Positions 7,817 to 15,902 are shown, numbered from the stretch's first letter. The stretch is 32,373 nucleotides of DNA from Candidatus Iainarchaeum sp. (GCA_028701835.1 JAQVQA010000006.1:1-32373); one strand, 5' to 3'. The notes: generated by a model from the sequence alone, not told the origin. Translations and numbers: made by a program.

Positions 7817-8212
7817 ATGGTTGATGAAAAAAAGTTTGATCAAGCAGGATCATTAAAACCAGGTAATTTAGTTCTAATAGATGGAGAAGTTTGTCAAGTA
7901 AAATCAACTGAAAAGTCAAAGCCCGGAAAACACGGTGCTGCTAAAGTAAGAATAGTTGCTTTTAATATTTTCACTAACCAAAAAAGAGGGTTATTGAAAG
8001 GAACTGATGGCGAAGTAGAAATACCTTTAGTGCCAAAAGGAGATGCTCAAGTAGTTGCAATAATGGGAGAAGTAATCCAAATAATGGATACTACTACATA
8101 CGAGACTTTTGATGCTCCAAAACCAGATGCTGAAATTGGTCAACTAAAGTCAGGTGATAGTATTGAATACCAAAAATATGGTACAGCAATTAAAATTGTA
8201 AGAAAAAGGTGA
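7817..8212 (+). CDS. eif5a: Translation factor aIF5A
   Basis: The archaeal homologue of eIF5A/EF-P, 131 aa. It relieves ribosomes stalled at difficult peptide bonds. The SH3-like N-domain carries the hypusination loop SKPGKHGAAK; Lys38 is the residue expected to be modified to deoxyhypusine or hypusine. The OB-fold C-domain follows (PKGDAQVVAIMGEVIQIMD). GGTG precedes the ATG. The 199-bp gap upstream contains small alternative hairpins (7723-7747). The stop codon lies inside a terminator stem. Confidence 0.95.
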   Translation: MVDEKKFDQAGSLKPGNLVLIDGEVCQVKSTEKSKPGKHGAAKVRIVAFNIFTNQKRGLLKGTDGEVEIPLVPKGDAQVVAIMGEVIQIMDTTTYETFDAPKPDAEIGQLKSGDSIEYQKYGTAIKIVRKR

Positions 8213-8240
8213 AGGAACAAACTTCACTTTTTTGTCTTTT
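8203..8240 (+). terminator. Hairpin/T-run terminator overlapping the aIF5A stop codon
   Basis: GTGAAG (8209-8214, containing part of the stop codon) pairs with CTTCAC (8222-8227) around a 7-base loop. The stem can extend outward through A-T pairs to about 12 pairs. T-runs follow at 8228-8233 and 8237-8243. Confidence 0.6.
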
Positions 8241-8368
8241 TTTATAAATTTAATAACAAACCATTTTAAACAATTTAACAAAATCAAAACAATCCCTTAT
8301 AATTAAAGACTCTTATTGGATTCCTTCAAAAAAAAACTCTTTAAAAATAAAATTTTTTTAAAAACAAA
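8213..8368. other. Intergenic stretch without a gene
   Basis: This AT-rich spacer between aIF5A and leader element B (the first part of the 335-bp gap up to 8547) holds the tail of the aIF5A terminator. I see no other feature in it. Confidence 0.6.
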
Positions 8369-8509
8369 CTGCCCCCTTTACCAACTAAAATCAACAAATT
8401 TTCCCCACAAGATATATAAGTTACATACAAAACAACATAATAACACAAGGACTCATTTTACCCTAAAGAAGGAATAGTTTTTGCCAACCTTTTTTAAAGG
8501 TTGAATAAT
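8369..8509 (+). promoter_or_regulatory. Leader element copy B, upstream of the ThiI PP-loop gene
   Basis: The second copy of the element at 843-985, in the same orientation to its gene. Here the conserved hairpin is perfect: AACCTTT/AAAGGTT (8486-8492 with 8496-8502) around TTT. A TATA box, GATATATAAG, sits at 8411-8420 in the middle, so about the last 70 bases would be transcribed as 5' leader, followed by 38 bases to the ATG. The more conserved half of the element is thus the predicted transcribed part, which favours an RNA or near-start control role. Confidence 0.6.
8411..8420 (+). promoter_or_regulatory. TATA box for the ThiI PP-loop operon
   Basis: GATATATAAG is a good archaeal TATA element. 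The predicted start near 8440 would give a leader of about 110 bases carrying the conserved part of element B. Confidence 0.55.
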
Positions 8510-8547
8510 TACTCAAATTAATTAACCTTTTCTAATAATAATACATT

Positions 8548-9213
8548 ATGAAGAACAAAAAAGCATTACTCTTAATGTCTGGAGGAATTGATTCACCCGT
8601 AGCAGGAAAATTAGCCATTGAAAACGGATACAAAATTTATGCAATTCATTTTTCTCAAGAACCATTCACTGATTCTACCCCTAAATTAAAATCAATTGCA
8701 TTATGTAAACTATTAGGACTAAAAGAAATCATTATTGTAAATGCAGGCGAAGAATTCAAAGAAATTGCTGATAATAGTTACCGAGAGTATTATTTTATTC
8801 TAATTAAAAGATTCATGATGAAAGTATCTGAATTAATTGCAGAAGAGAAAAAAATTGATTATTTAATAACAGGAGAGAGTATAGGACAAGTAAGTTCACA
8901 AACCCTAAGTAACCTAAACACAATAAATCAAAGCACCAAAATCGAGATTCTTAGACCAGTTCTATTCAAAAACAAGCAAGAAATAATTGATTTAAGTAAA
9001 AAATACGAGTACTTTGAAACATCAAAAGGACCAGAGATGTGCGATGCTCTTGCTAGCGGAAACCCAAGAACCCAAAGCACAATAGAACAAATACTAAAAG
9101 AAGAAGAGAAATGCAACATGAATCAATTAGTTAAAAGAACATTAAGAAAAATAACAATTGAAAAAACAAATCAAGAAATAACCTTTTCGAAAAAACTAAA
9201 TAGTTGTAATTAA
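8548..9213 (+). CDS. Stand-alone ThiI PP-loop (AANH) domain, tRNA 4-thiouridine synthesis
   Basis: This 221-aa protein corresponds to only the C-terminal catalytic half of ThiI, which adenylates U8 of tRNA for sulfur transfer. Seen: PP-loop SGGIDS at residues 11-16, the ThiI hallmark TGESIGQVSSQTLSNL at 108-123, and Cys165 in GPEMCDAL, the position of the ThiI catalytic cysteine, followed by NPRT. The NFLD and THUMP tRNA-binding domains and the rhodanese domain are absent. A separate gene at 23321-24160 supplies a ThiI-like NFLD-THUMP protein, so the two probably make one split enzyme. It heads a run with the genes at 9224 and 9739 and is preceded by leader element B. Confidence 0.88.
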   Translation: MKNKKALLLMSGGIDSPVAGKLAIENGYKIYAIHFSQEPFTDSTPKLKSIALCKLLGLKEIIIVNAGEEFKEIADNSYREYYFILIKRFMMKVSELIAEEKKIDYLITGESIGQVSSQTLSNLNTINQSTKIEILRPVLFKNKQEIIDLSKKYEYFETSKGPEMCDALASGNPRTQSTIEQILKEEEKCNMNQLVKRTLRKITIEKTNQEITFSKKLNSCN

Positions 9214-9223
9214 CTAAATTAAT

Positions 9224-9697
9224 ATGCAAGAAAAAATAAAAATAGCTTCTTGGGAAACTTTAAACTCTTCACAAAAAAAAGCTTCAATGAAACTAATTGA
9301 CGAAAAAATACCTTCACTTGGAAAATACACTACAATTTTTCTTCAAAAAGCGCTGGATAAAAAATTCAATCGAATAAATGCAGAAAAAAATATTGCTTTA
9401 GTAGCACTTGAAGAAGAAAAAGTAATAGGAATTGTTGTAGCGAGAAAAGACTTGAATAGAAAACAATTATGGATTAGATTCGTTGCAGGAAAATACTCAA
9501 GAGGAGTAGTTGATTATGTTAAAAAAAATAAAAATACTCCTATAGTTTCAATGATTAAAAAAATAATTAGAAGAGCAGAAAAAGAAAGGTTTGAAACAAT
9601 GCCCCAAACACCACAAACAAAATCGGGTAAAGCAATGCTTGTTAAAAGAATACAAAAAATCCTTCCAAAAACAAAAAGAACTTTTAGATTACATTAA
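9224..9697 (+). CDS. Hypothetical protein, possibly GNAT-like
   Basis: A 157-aa basic protein that I do not recognise. Residues about 55-90 (NIALVALEEEKVIGIVVARKD, then QLWIRFVAGKYSRG) form paired strands around a VIGIVVA segment, reminiscent of GNAT acetyltransferases, but no acetyl-CoA loop is clear. The C-terminal 45 residues are very Lys/Arg-rich with MPQTPQTKSGKAM, suggesting nucleic-acid contact. It starts 10 bp after the ThiI PP-loop gene, so they are probably co-transcribed and a tRNA-related role is possible. No Shine-Dalgarno site is seen. Confidence 0.65.
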   Translation: MQEKIKIASWETLNSSQKKASMKLIDEKIPSLGKYTTIFLQKALDKKFNRINAEKNIALVALEEEKVIGIVVARKDLNRKQLWIRFVAGKYSRGVVDYVKKNKNTPIVSMIKKIIRRAEKERFETMPQTPQTKSGKAMLVKRIQKILPKTKRTFRLH

Positions 9698-9738
9698 ACA
9701 AAACAACTAATAATACTATCCTATAAAAAATAATTTAA

Positions 9739-10023
9739 ATGGAAATATCTGATTACACTGGAAAACCTTGTAGAACAAAAATGGCTTACGAGTTCCTACC
9801 AAAAAGAAACACTCTAATTAATCTTGAAAAAGCAAGTGAAGAATTAAAATCAGTTGCAATAGTCGAAGTAAAAACAAAGATTCTTTTAATATTGAAAATA
9901 AACTTTGCAACAGTCTCTTTATTTCCTTCAGGAAAAATTCTAGTTAGAGGAGAAAGAGAAGAAGCTAAAGCAAAAGAAATAGCAAAAAAAATATTAGAAA
10001 GTATAAAAGAAAGTGTTAAATAA
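9739..10023 (+). CDS. Small protein with a single TBP-like half-repeat
   Basis: A 94-aa protein. Residues about 55-90, including VSLFPSGKILVRGEREEAKAKEIA, follow the second part of a TATA-binding-protein repeat (strand, F.SGK, V.G hairpin, then a helix with E/A/K). Full TBP has two such repeats; here there is one, preceded by residues 1-54 with no clear match except a possible strand (IVEVKTKILLILKI). Stand-alone TBP-like (helix-grip) domains occur in nucleic-acid proteins, so DNA or RNA binding is an inference. It follows the 9224 gene by 41 bp, probably in the same transcript. Confidence 0.6.
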   Translation: MEISDYTGKPCRTKMAYEFLPKRNTLINLEKASEELKSVAIVEVKTKILLILKINFATVSLFPSGKILVRGEREEAKAKEIAKKILESIKESVK

Positions 10024-10104
10024 GGTAAACAACCAATTTTTAATTACCTTAAAATTATGACTAACTCGAATTTAGTCATAATTAAAAAAAAAGGAGGAAG
10101 AAAA

Positions 10105-10800
10105 ATGGTTGAATATATTGAAGCAATAAAAAAACCATTCTCTGACTTAAAAACCCTAGGAATAGGCTCAATTATTGCAGCTATCCCTCTAGTAAACTTA
10201 CTAGTAAGTGGATATGGTGCAGCAACAGCCCAAGACGTTTTAAAGAAAAAAAATAAGTTAAGAGAATGGAAACTAAATGATTTGAAGGACTACATAATCA
10301 AATTATTGATTGTACTAGTAATTCAAATAACTTATGTAATAATTCCAATAATAATAATCCTTGCAGGAGTAGGAACAGCAATAGCAACAGCTTTGCCAAC
10401 TATTCTAAACAGTGCAGGGGACCCAACTGCAATAGTTAATTCACTAATGCCAAGCATAATTGCAGGAGGCCCAATAATTCTAATAGGAGGATTACTACTA
10501 TTAGTATCTGCTTTTTTAGCCCCAATAGCTACAATGAAGTGGATAAAAAAGGACAAACTAGGCGCAGCTTTTGAAATCGGAAAAGTCGTTAAAAATGCCT
10601 TAACTATAGATTACATATTATCACTAATAGTAATTTTTGGTTATACAATAATTCTAGGTTTGTTAGTAGGAATAATAACAGGAATATTGGCTTTAATCCC
10701 AGTAATAGGATGGGTTTTAGCGTTGATAATAACGGGTGGTATGACATTCGCTTTAACAACAACACAATTCACTATCCTAGCACAAGTAGTTAAAGACTAA
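10105..10800 (+). CDS. DUF4013-like multi-pass membrane protein
   Basis: A 231-aa integral membrane protein with about five or six hydrophobic segments. The N-terminal KKPFSDLK..GIGSIIAAIPLVNLLVSGYGAATAQDV matches the DUF4013 pattern (short amphipathic start, hydrophobic stretch, then Gly-Tyr and a polar loop). Function unknown. The reading frame extends upstream to 10057, but the ATG at 10105 (MVEYIEAIKKPF) has a strong GGAGG site at 10093-10097, so that start is chosen. A strong terminator follows at 10815-10855, making it a single-gene unit or the end of the ThiI-region transcript. Confidence 0.8.
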   Translation: MVEYIEAIKKPFSDLKTLGIGSIIAAIPLVNLLVSGYGAATAQDVLKKKNKLREWKLNDLKDYIIKLLIVLVIQITYVIIPIIIILAGVGTAIATALPTILNSAGDPTAIVNSLMPSIIAGGPIILIGGLLLLVSAFLAPIATMKWIKKDKLGAAFEIGKVVKNALTIDYILSLIVIFGYTIILGLLVGIITGILALIPVIGWVLALIITGGMTFALTTTQFTILAQVVKD

Positions 10801-10814
10801 AAAAAAATTAATTA

Positions 10815-10855
10815 GAGTAGGGTTTTGAAACAAAACTCTACTCGAATCTTTTTTT
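10815..10855 (+). terminator. Strong hairpin plus T7 terminator
   Basis: A 13-bp stem (10815-10827 with 10831-10843, one G-T wobble, AAA loop) is followed by GAATC and seven T's at 10849-10855. It lies 15 bp after the DUF4013 stop codon and looks like a bacterial intrinsic terminator. Confidence 0.75.
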
Positions 10856-10958
10856 AAAAAACAAAACATTAAATACTTTTAAAATTATTTTAATACTTAA
10901 TTAAACAATAGTTTTGTAATTAACTAAATTAGTTAAATAAATTAAATGAGTGAATTAA

Positions 10959-11387
10959 ATGACTTACTTGGATAAAGAATGTTTATTTTGCAAATTTGTT
11001 AGAAAAGAAATTCCTTGCAAAATTGTTTTTGAGAATAGTAAAGTAATGGCTTTTTTAGATATTAATCCAGCAGGAAAACTATCAGGGCACACTCTTATAA
11101 TACCAAAAAAACACTTTGCACAATTAGAAGAAATAGAAGACTCTTATTTAGAAGAAATAATTAAAACTGCTAAAAGACTCTCAAAAGCAATTAGAAAAAC
11201 AAGTGGGGCAGAAGGAATAAACCTAATTCAAAATAATGGTAAAGTCGCAGGACAAGTAATAATGCACGCCCACTTTCATTTAATTCCAAGAAAACACGCT
11301 GACGGGATAAGATTAAACGAGAATAGAAGAAACATTAAACCCCTAGAACTTACTCAAACAGCAAAAGCTATTAAAGAAAACCTCTAA
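10959..11387 (+). CDS. HIT family protein (Hint/PKCI type)
   Basis: A histidine-triad nucleotide hydrolase, 142 aa, full length. The catalytic HAHFHL motif has His103, His105 and His107. Cys8-x2-Cys11 and His52 fit the zinc site of the Hint/PKCI-like subgroup. Such enzymes hydrolyse AMP-lysine or other adenylated substrates; the physiological substrate is not known. The ATG at 10959 has a weak GTGA site upstream. The structured 11388-11690 region follows. Confidence 0.92.
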   Translation: MTYLDKECLFCKFVRKEIPCKIVFENSKVMAFLDINPAGKLSGHTLIIPKKHFAQLEEIEDSYLEEIIKTAKRLSKAIRKTSGAEGINLIQNNGKVAGQVIMHAHFHLIPRKHADGIRLNENRRNIKPLELTQTAKAIKENL

Positions 11388-11690
11388 AAGTTCGGATTTT
11401 GCTTCCCTTAAAGGAAGATGTTGTTTGAATTCTAAACACTCAAAGTATTAATCAAACAAGAATAGTATATATGCTAAAGAAAAAAAGACACGCTAAAGAA
11501 TTGGTGTGCCCCAACACTTTTTTTCTTGAAAATAACTTAAATAGTTAAAAAGACATTTTGTGAGCAAGAATTTATCTAAAAAAGGAATCACCCCTCAATA
11601 GATAAGGACTTGCTCCAAATTCTTTCCACCGGAAAAAAGGTTAGGAAAACCTTAAAGACGAGTGGAATAAGATAATACTTAAATAAAGAG
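11388..11690 (+). other. Hairpin-rich intergenic region before MCM
   Basis: About 300 bp without a coding ORF, but with a dense series of inverted repeats. CTTCC/GGAAG at 11402-11417. TTGTTTGA (11421-11428) with TCAAACAA (11452-11459), which competes with pairing of 11391-11397 to 11423-11429. An 11-bp perfect stem, AAGAAAAAAAG (11477-11487) with CTTTTTTTCTT (11517-11527). A two-part stem, GAGCAAG/CTTGCTC plus TTATCTA/TAGATAA (11562-11615) with a 3x3 internal loop. TTCCAC/GTGGAA (11624-11667) enclosing AAGGTT/AACCTT. A TATA-like AGTATATATG lies at 11464-11473. It may be a long structured MCM leader, a separate small RNA, or both. It shows no RNase P, SRP or 5S signature. Confidence 0.5.
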
Positions 11691-11699
11691 TTGGGGAAA

Positions 11700-14600
11700 A
11701 TGGATTTAAACTTAGAAGAAATAGAAAAATCTCAAGGTTCTTTGTACCTAGAACGCTTTGAAGAATTCTTTAACTTAGAATACAAAAAACAAATAGAACG
11801 AATAATTGAATCCTACCCTGAAAACAAAACAGTTACAGTTGATTTTAAAATACTTGAAAAATTTGATCCTACCCTAGCTGATGAATTATTAGATAATCCT
11901 GATCCAGTTCTACAAGCAGCTCATAATGCTATTCAAAACATTCACTTACCAACCCTAACAACCGAAGCATTCAAACCACATGTTAGATTCAATAACTTAC
12001 CAAAAGACAGGGAAATTGATATTAGAAATGTTGGTTCCAAACACTTAGGAAAACTATTAAGCGTAGAAGGACTAGTAAGACAAATAACTGATGTTTTACC
12101 AAAACTCACTATGGCTGTTTGGAAATGCAAGCGATGCGGAAATGTATACAGAATCCCTCAAGAAAAACAACAACTCCACCCCCCAAGCATGTGCGAATGC
12201 CACTCAAAAGAATTTGCTCTAGAAGAAGATAAAAGTGAGTTCATTGATTATCAAAAAGTTCAAGTACAAGAAACATTAGAAAAATTAAAAGGAAACGAGC
12301 AAGCAACTTATTTAGATGTTTATGTAAGCGATGACTTAGTTAATAAAGTAGCAGCAGGAGACAAAACAAAATTTGTTGGAGTACTAAGACTCGTACCACC
12401 ACAAAAAGATAAAAAAACTGTTTATGGAAGATTCTTAGAAGTTAATTCACTAGAAGAAACTGCAAAAGAATTCTCTGAAGTAGATATAACAAAAGAAGAA
12501 GAAGACGAAATAAAAAAACTTGCAAAAAACCCTCAAATTTATGAAATGCTCGCACAAAGTGTCGCTCCTGCAATTTACGGACACGAAACAGTAAAAGAAA
12601 GTATTGCACTCGAACTCTTTGGAGGAGTAACAAAACACTTGCCAAACGATCAAAAAATCAGGGGAAACATTCACATTTTATTAATCGGCGATCCTGGGTG
12701 CTTGGTTGGCGATGAAAGAGTTGTGATGGGAAACGGGTCTATAAAAAAGATAAAAGATTTAGGAAAAACTCACTTAGAAGAGATTGATTTACAAGTTCTT
12801 ACAGGAGAAGGCGGAAAAAAAAGGGCAAAAGCAAAGACCTTCTTTAAGTACCAAAAAAAAGAAGTGATGGAAATAATTACTGAGAGCGGAAAGAGAATAA
12901 AAGGAACCTTAGATCACCCGCTTCTTTTTGTATCAAATAAAAACGGAAAAGTAAAAAGGGAATGGAAAAGGTTAGATGAATTCAAGGTTAATGAAAAAGT
13001 AGCAGTAATAAATTACATTCCTTGTACTATCACAAAACCAATAAATTCTAATTTTGAGTTAATGAAACCTACCTTAGGACCTAAATTTAAAGGAAAAATT
13101 CCTGAAAAAGTCACTTCGGATCTTGCCTCTCTTTTAGGGTATATGCTGGGTGATGGAGGGGTGAGAGAAAAAGAAGCATACCTAGTAGTTGCAGATCATG
13201 AAAAAGAACTTCTCCCAAAATTAACTAAATTAATAAAAAAATTATTTGATGTTGAACCTTCAATAACCTCAAAAAAACAAGAAGGAAAAAACGAAATTAT
13301 GCACAGAGTAGTAATACATTCAAGAGATATTGCACATAATTTAATGATGTTAAGAGAAAAAAGAGTTCCTCAAATAATAATGGGTTCTGGAAACAAAATT
13401 GTTAAAGACTTTTTGAAGTGGCTTTATCAAGCAGATGGTTGTGTTTTTAGCAAAGGAATAGGAAACAGATCAGTTTCTCTAAAAGCAAAAAATATTGAAT
13501 TATTAAGAGATGTGCAAGTTCTTTTGCTCAGATACAGTATTCATTCAAGAATAGTTGGAAACAATTTAATGATAAGAAGAGGAGAGTCAATAAAAAAATT
13601 TGGAAAAGAAATAGGATTTGTATCAACCAAAAAAGTTTTGAAAATGAAAACTGCAGTTAAAAATACAAAAATTCATGAAAGATTCAAACAACAAAAAAGT
13701 GAAAAAATAGTAAAAATAATCAAACACGGTTTAGAAGAAGTTTATGATATCGAAGTTTTAAATGTACACAGATTCATCGCAAATGGAATAGTATCACACA
13801 ACTGTGGAAAATCACAATTATTACAAGCTGCAAACAAAATAGCTCCAAAGAGTATATATGTTACTGGAAAAACTACTACCGGCGCAGGACTAACAGCAAC
13901 TGCGGTTAAAGACGAATTTGGGGAAGGGGGTTGGACTCTAAAAGCAGGTGCCCTTGTTTTAAGTTCTGGGGGAGTATGCATGGCGGATGAACTTGACAAA
14001 ATGGATCCAGAGGATAGAAGTGCACTGCACGAAGCAATGGAACAAGGAATGATTTCTGTTGCAAAAGCAGGAATAGTTTCAAGATTCAAAGCCGATGCTT
14101 CACTACTTGCAGCAGCTAACCCAAAATATTCTAGATTTGATAAATTCCAACCCTTCCTTGAACAAATAAACTTACCATCATCATTAATCTCCAGATTCGA
14201 CTTATTTTTTATGATTAGAGATATTCTTGATAAAACTCAAGACACAAAAATATCAGAACATATTCTAAAAACTCACCAAAGTGGAGAAAAATTAATGCAA
14301 TACGGGAAAAAAGGAATTTCTCTTAAAAAAGAAGAAAAAGAAGAGATTGATAAAAGAACAAAACCAAGCATAGATGCAGAAATATTTAGAAAATATGTTT
14401 CACTCGCAAGACAAAAATGCTTCCCAATACTAAGTCAAGAAGCTATTGAAAAAATATCTGACTTTTATGTTGGCTTACGTGACCAAGGAAGACAACAAGG
14501 ATCCTATGCAGCAACAGCAAGACAACTCGAAGGACTGGTGAGACTAGCTGAAGCAAGTGCAAGAGTAAGATTAAATGACTTAGTAGAAATAGAGGACGCA

Positions 14601-14921
14601 GAAAGAGCAATACGATTAGTTAGAAAATCCTTAGAAGAAACAGTAACTGACCCAGAAACAGGAAGAATTGACATTGATATTGTAACAACAGGAGTAACTC
14701 AAGCAAAACAAAACGCGATTAGCCAAGTACTACACATAATAAAAGAGCAAATGGGAACAGGAATAGACATGGTACCCTACGAAGAAATAGTGCTAAAAGC
14801 CATGGAAAAAGGGATTGATGAAGAAAAAGTAAAACTAGCTATTGAAGAACTAACAAAAAAAGGAGACATATATTCTCCACGCTACCACTTCCTAAAACCA
14901 ACTACAAACAAACCAAGTTAA
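11700..14921 (+). CDS. mcm: MCM replicative helicase containing an intein
   Basis: The archaeal minichromosome maintenance helicase that unwinds DNA at the replication fork. The precursor is about 1073 aa; removing the 368-residue intein leaves about 705, close to the usual size. Order: N-terminal domain with a zinc site (CKRCG ... MCECHS), OB/hairpin region, AAA+ module with Walker A GDPG|CGKS interrupted by the intein, Walker B with MADELDKM, arginine-finger region SRFDLFF, and a C-terminal winged helix. The frame also allows a TTG at 11691, but the ATG at 11700 (MDLNLEEIEKS) is chosen; neither has a strong Shine-Dalgarno site. The protein is inactive until spliced because the intein splits the ATP-binding loop. 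Confidence 0.95.
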   Translation: MDLNLEEIEKSQGSLYLERFEEFFNLEYKKQIERIIESYPENKTVTVDFKILEKFDPTLADELLDNPDPVLQAAHNAIQNIHLPTLTTEAFKPHVRFNNLPKDREIDIRNVGSKHLGKLLSVEGLVRQITDVLPKLTMAVWKCKRCGNVYRIPQEKQQLHPPSMCECHSKEFALEEDKSEFIDYQKVQVQETLEKLKGNEQATYLDVYVSDDLVNKVAAGDKTKFVGVLRLVPPQKDKKTVYGRFLEVNSLEETAKEFSEVDITKEEEDEIKKLAKNPQIYEMLAQSVAPAIYGHETVKESIALELFGGVTKHLPNDQKIRGNIHILLIGDPGCLVGDERVVMGNGSIKKIKDLGKTHLEEIDLQVLTGEGGKKRAKAKTFFKYQKKEVMEIITESGKRIKGTLDHPLLFVSNKNGKVKREWKRLDEFKVNEKVAVINYIPCTITKPINSNFELMKPTLGPKFKGKIPEKVTSDLASLLGYMLGDGGVREKEAYLVVADHEKELLPKLTKLIKKLFDVEPSITSKKQEGKNEIMHRVVIHSRDIAHNLMMLREKRVPQIIMGSGNKIVKDFLKWLYQADGCVFSKGIGNRSVSLKAKNIELLRDVQVLLLRYSIHSRIVGNNLMIRRGESIKKFGKEIGFVSTKKVLKMKTAVKNTKIHERFKQQKSEKIVKIIKHGLEEVYDIEVLNVHRFIANGIVSHNCGKSQLLQAANKIAPKSIYVTGKTTTGAGLTATAVKDEFGEGGWTLKAGALVLSSGGVCMADELDKMDPEDRSALHEAMEQGMISVAKAGIVSRFKADASLLAAANPKYSRFDKFQPFLEQINLPSSLISRFDLFFMIRDILDKTQDTKISEHILKTHQSGEKLMQYGKKGISLKKEEKEEIDKRTKPSIDAEIFRKYVSLARQKCFPILSQEAIEKISDFYVGLRDQGRQQGSYAATARQLEGLVRLAEASARVRLNDLVEIEDAERAIRLVRKSLEETVTDPETGRIDIDIVTTGVTQAKQNAISQVLHIIKEQMGTGIDMVPYEEIVLKAMEKGIDEEKVKLAIEELTKKGDIYSPRYHFLKPTTNKPS
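12699..13802 (+). mobile_element. LAGLIDADG intein in the MCM Walker A motif
   Basis: An in-frame insertion of 368 codons between GDPG and CGKSQ. It starts with Cys1 (CLVGDERVVMGNGSIKK, block A), has the block B GTLDHPLL motif with its His, and ends with block F/G (YDIEVLNVHRFIANGIVSHN) followed by extein Cys+1, so the splicing residues are complete. Two LAGLIDADG-type motifs, LLGYMLGDGG (about 13134-13160) and FLKWLYQADG (about 13410-13440), keep their acidic residues, so the homing endonuclease may be active. Inteins favour conserved NTP-binding loops such as this one. Confidence 0.96.
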
Positions 14922-14993
14922 ATAAAATAAAAAAAAATCTTCAACAAGAACTAATTTAAATAACAAAAAACAATCTAATACTAATTGATTAAG

Positions 14994-15872
14994 ATGAAAC
15001 AAACAACCAAACAAAAAAAAAAGATTATTAAACAAAAAATAAAAAACCAAGACGAGAATTGGTTCACGACAGAAGCCATAACAAAACTAGGTTTAATATT
15101 TCTTGCAATTCAATTAATTGGTTTAATCATTGCACAAAACATTTATACACAAGGATACACTCAAGCACTATTCACTGAAAATATTAACGACGCAATTAAC
15201 GGAATATACTTATTTGGAATGATTATAATAACAACAATAATTTTTCTTTTAATAGTTAAATTCAAACGAACAAAAAAATTATTGTGGGGAGTAGAAATGC
15301 TTGCAATATTCTCTACTTCCTTGATAGTATTTTCTTCATTCTTCCCAACAAGTTACTTGACAGCACTAATACTTACCACAGTAATTTTTATCCTAAGATA
15401 TTCTCAAGTAAAAAATATTACAACAAGAAGCCTTGCAGCAGGAATTGCAATTATGGGAGCAGGAGCATACATAGGGACAAGCATAGGAATGATCCCCCTA
15501 GTTATTTTTGTTACAATCCTTTCACTATACGACATAATAGCAGTATTCTTTACAAAACACATGATACAAATAGGAAAAGAATCTACTCAAAACAACTACG
15601 CATTCACAATAGCAATCCCTACAAAAAAACACCACTTTGAAATAGGTAACGGAGATTTAGTAATTCCACTAGCACTAGCATCAAGCATAATAACAAGCGG
15701 ACCATTCACAAACAACTGGATTATTAGCGGATTAATTATTCTAATGAGTTACTTAGGAATCACTATAAGCTTACAATTCGTTTCAAAATACAAAACACCC
15801 ATGCCCGCACTCCCCCCACAAGTAATGTTAATGCTAATAACTATTCTCTTAGGATTAATTCTAGGAGCATAA
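14994..15872 (+). CDS. Presenilin/signal-peptide-peptidase-type intramembrane aspartyl protease
   Basis: A polytopic membrane protein of 292 aa, family A22. The three diagnostic motifs are present in order: Tyr-Asp in SLYDIIAVFF (Asp180), GxGD in GNGDLVIP (Asp221), and PAL in MPALPPQ (271-273). Hydrophobic segments fit the nine-helix topology. The N-terminal 20 residues are strongly basic and cytosolic. Such enzymes cleave transmembrane helices; archaeal substrates are not known. The frame extends to a TTG at 14985, but the ATG at 14994 is preferred. It lies 72 bp downstream of MCM in the same direction. Confidence 0.93.
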   Translation: MKQTTKQKKKIIKQKIKNQDENWFTTEAITKLGLIFLAIQLIGLIIAQNIYTQGYTQALFTENINDAINGIYLFGMIIITTIIFLLIVKFKRTKKLLWGVEMLAIFSTSLIVFSSFFPTSYLTALILTTVIFILRYSQVKNITTRSLAAGIAIMGAGAYIGTSIGMIPLVIFVTILSLYDIIAVFFTKHMIQIGKESTQNNYAFTIAIPTKKHHFEIGNGDLVIPLALASSIITSGPFTNNWIISGLIILMSYLGITISLQFVSKYKTPMPALPPQVMLMLITILLGLILGA

Positions 15873-15902
15873 AAACAAAGCAAAATTAACTTTGTAAAGC
15901 AA

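Noticed and set aside
11560-11670. H/ACA guide RNA
   Set aside because: The last stem has pocket-like loops and an ANA triplet follows, but no kink-turn or plausible rRNA target could be established by eye.
11388-11690. RNase P RNA, SRP RNA or 5S rRNA gene
   Set aside because: None of the conserved cores of these RNAs (for example the SRP helix 8 GGAAG/loop or the RNase P CR-I/CR-V motifs) is present, and the region is too short for the first two.
12699-13802. A frameshift or gene fusion in MCM
   Set aside because: The extra length is fully explained by an in-frame intein with complete splice motifs.
13742-14089. Minus-strand ORF of 115 codons in the MCM gene
   Set aside because: It is a shadow of the intein end and the AAA+ module; its composition has no resemblance to a real protein.
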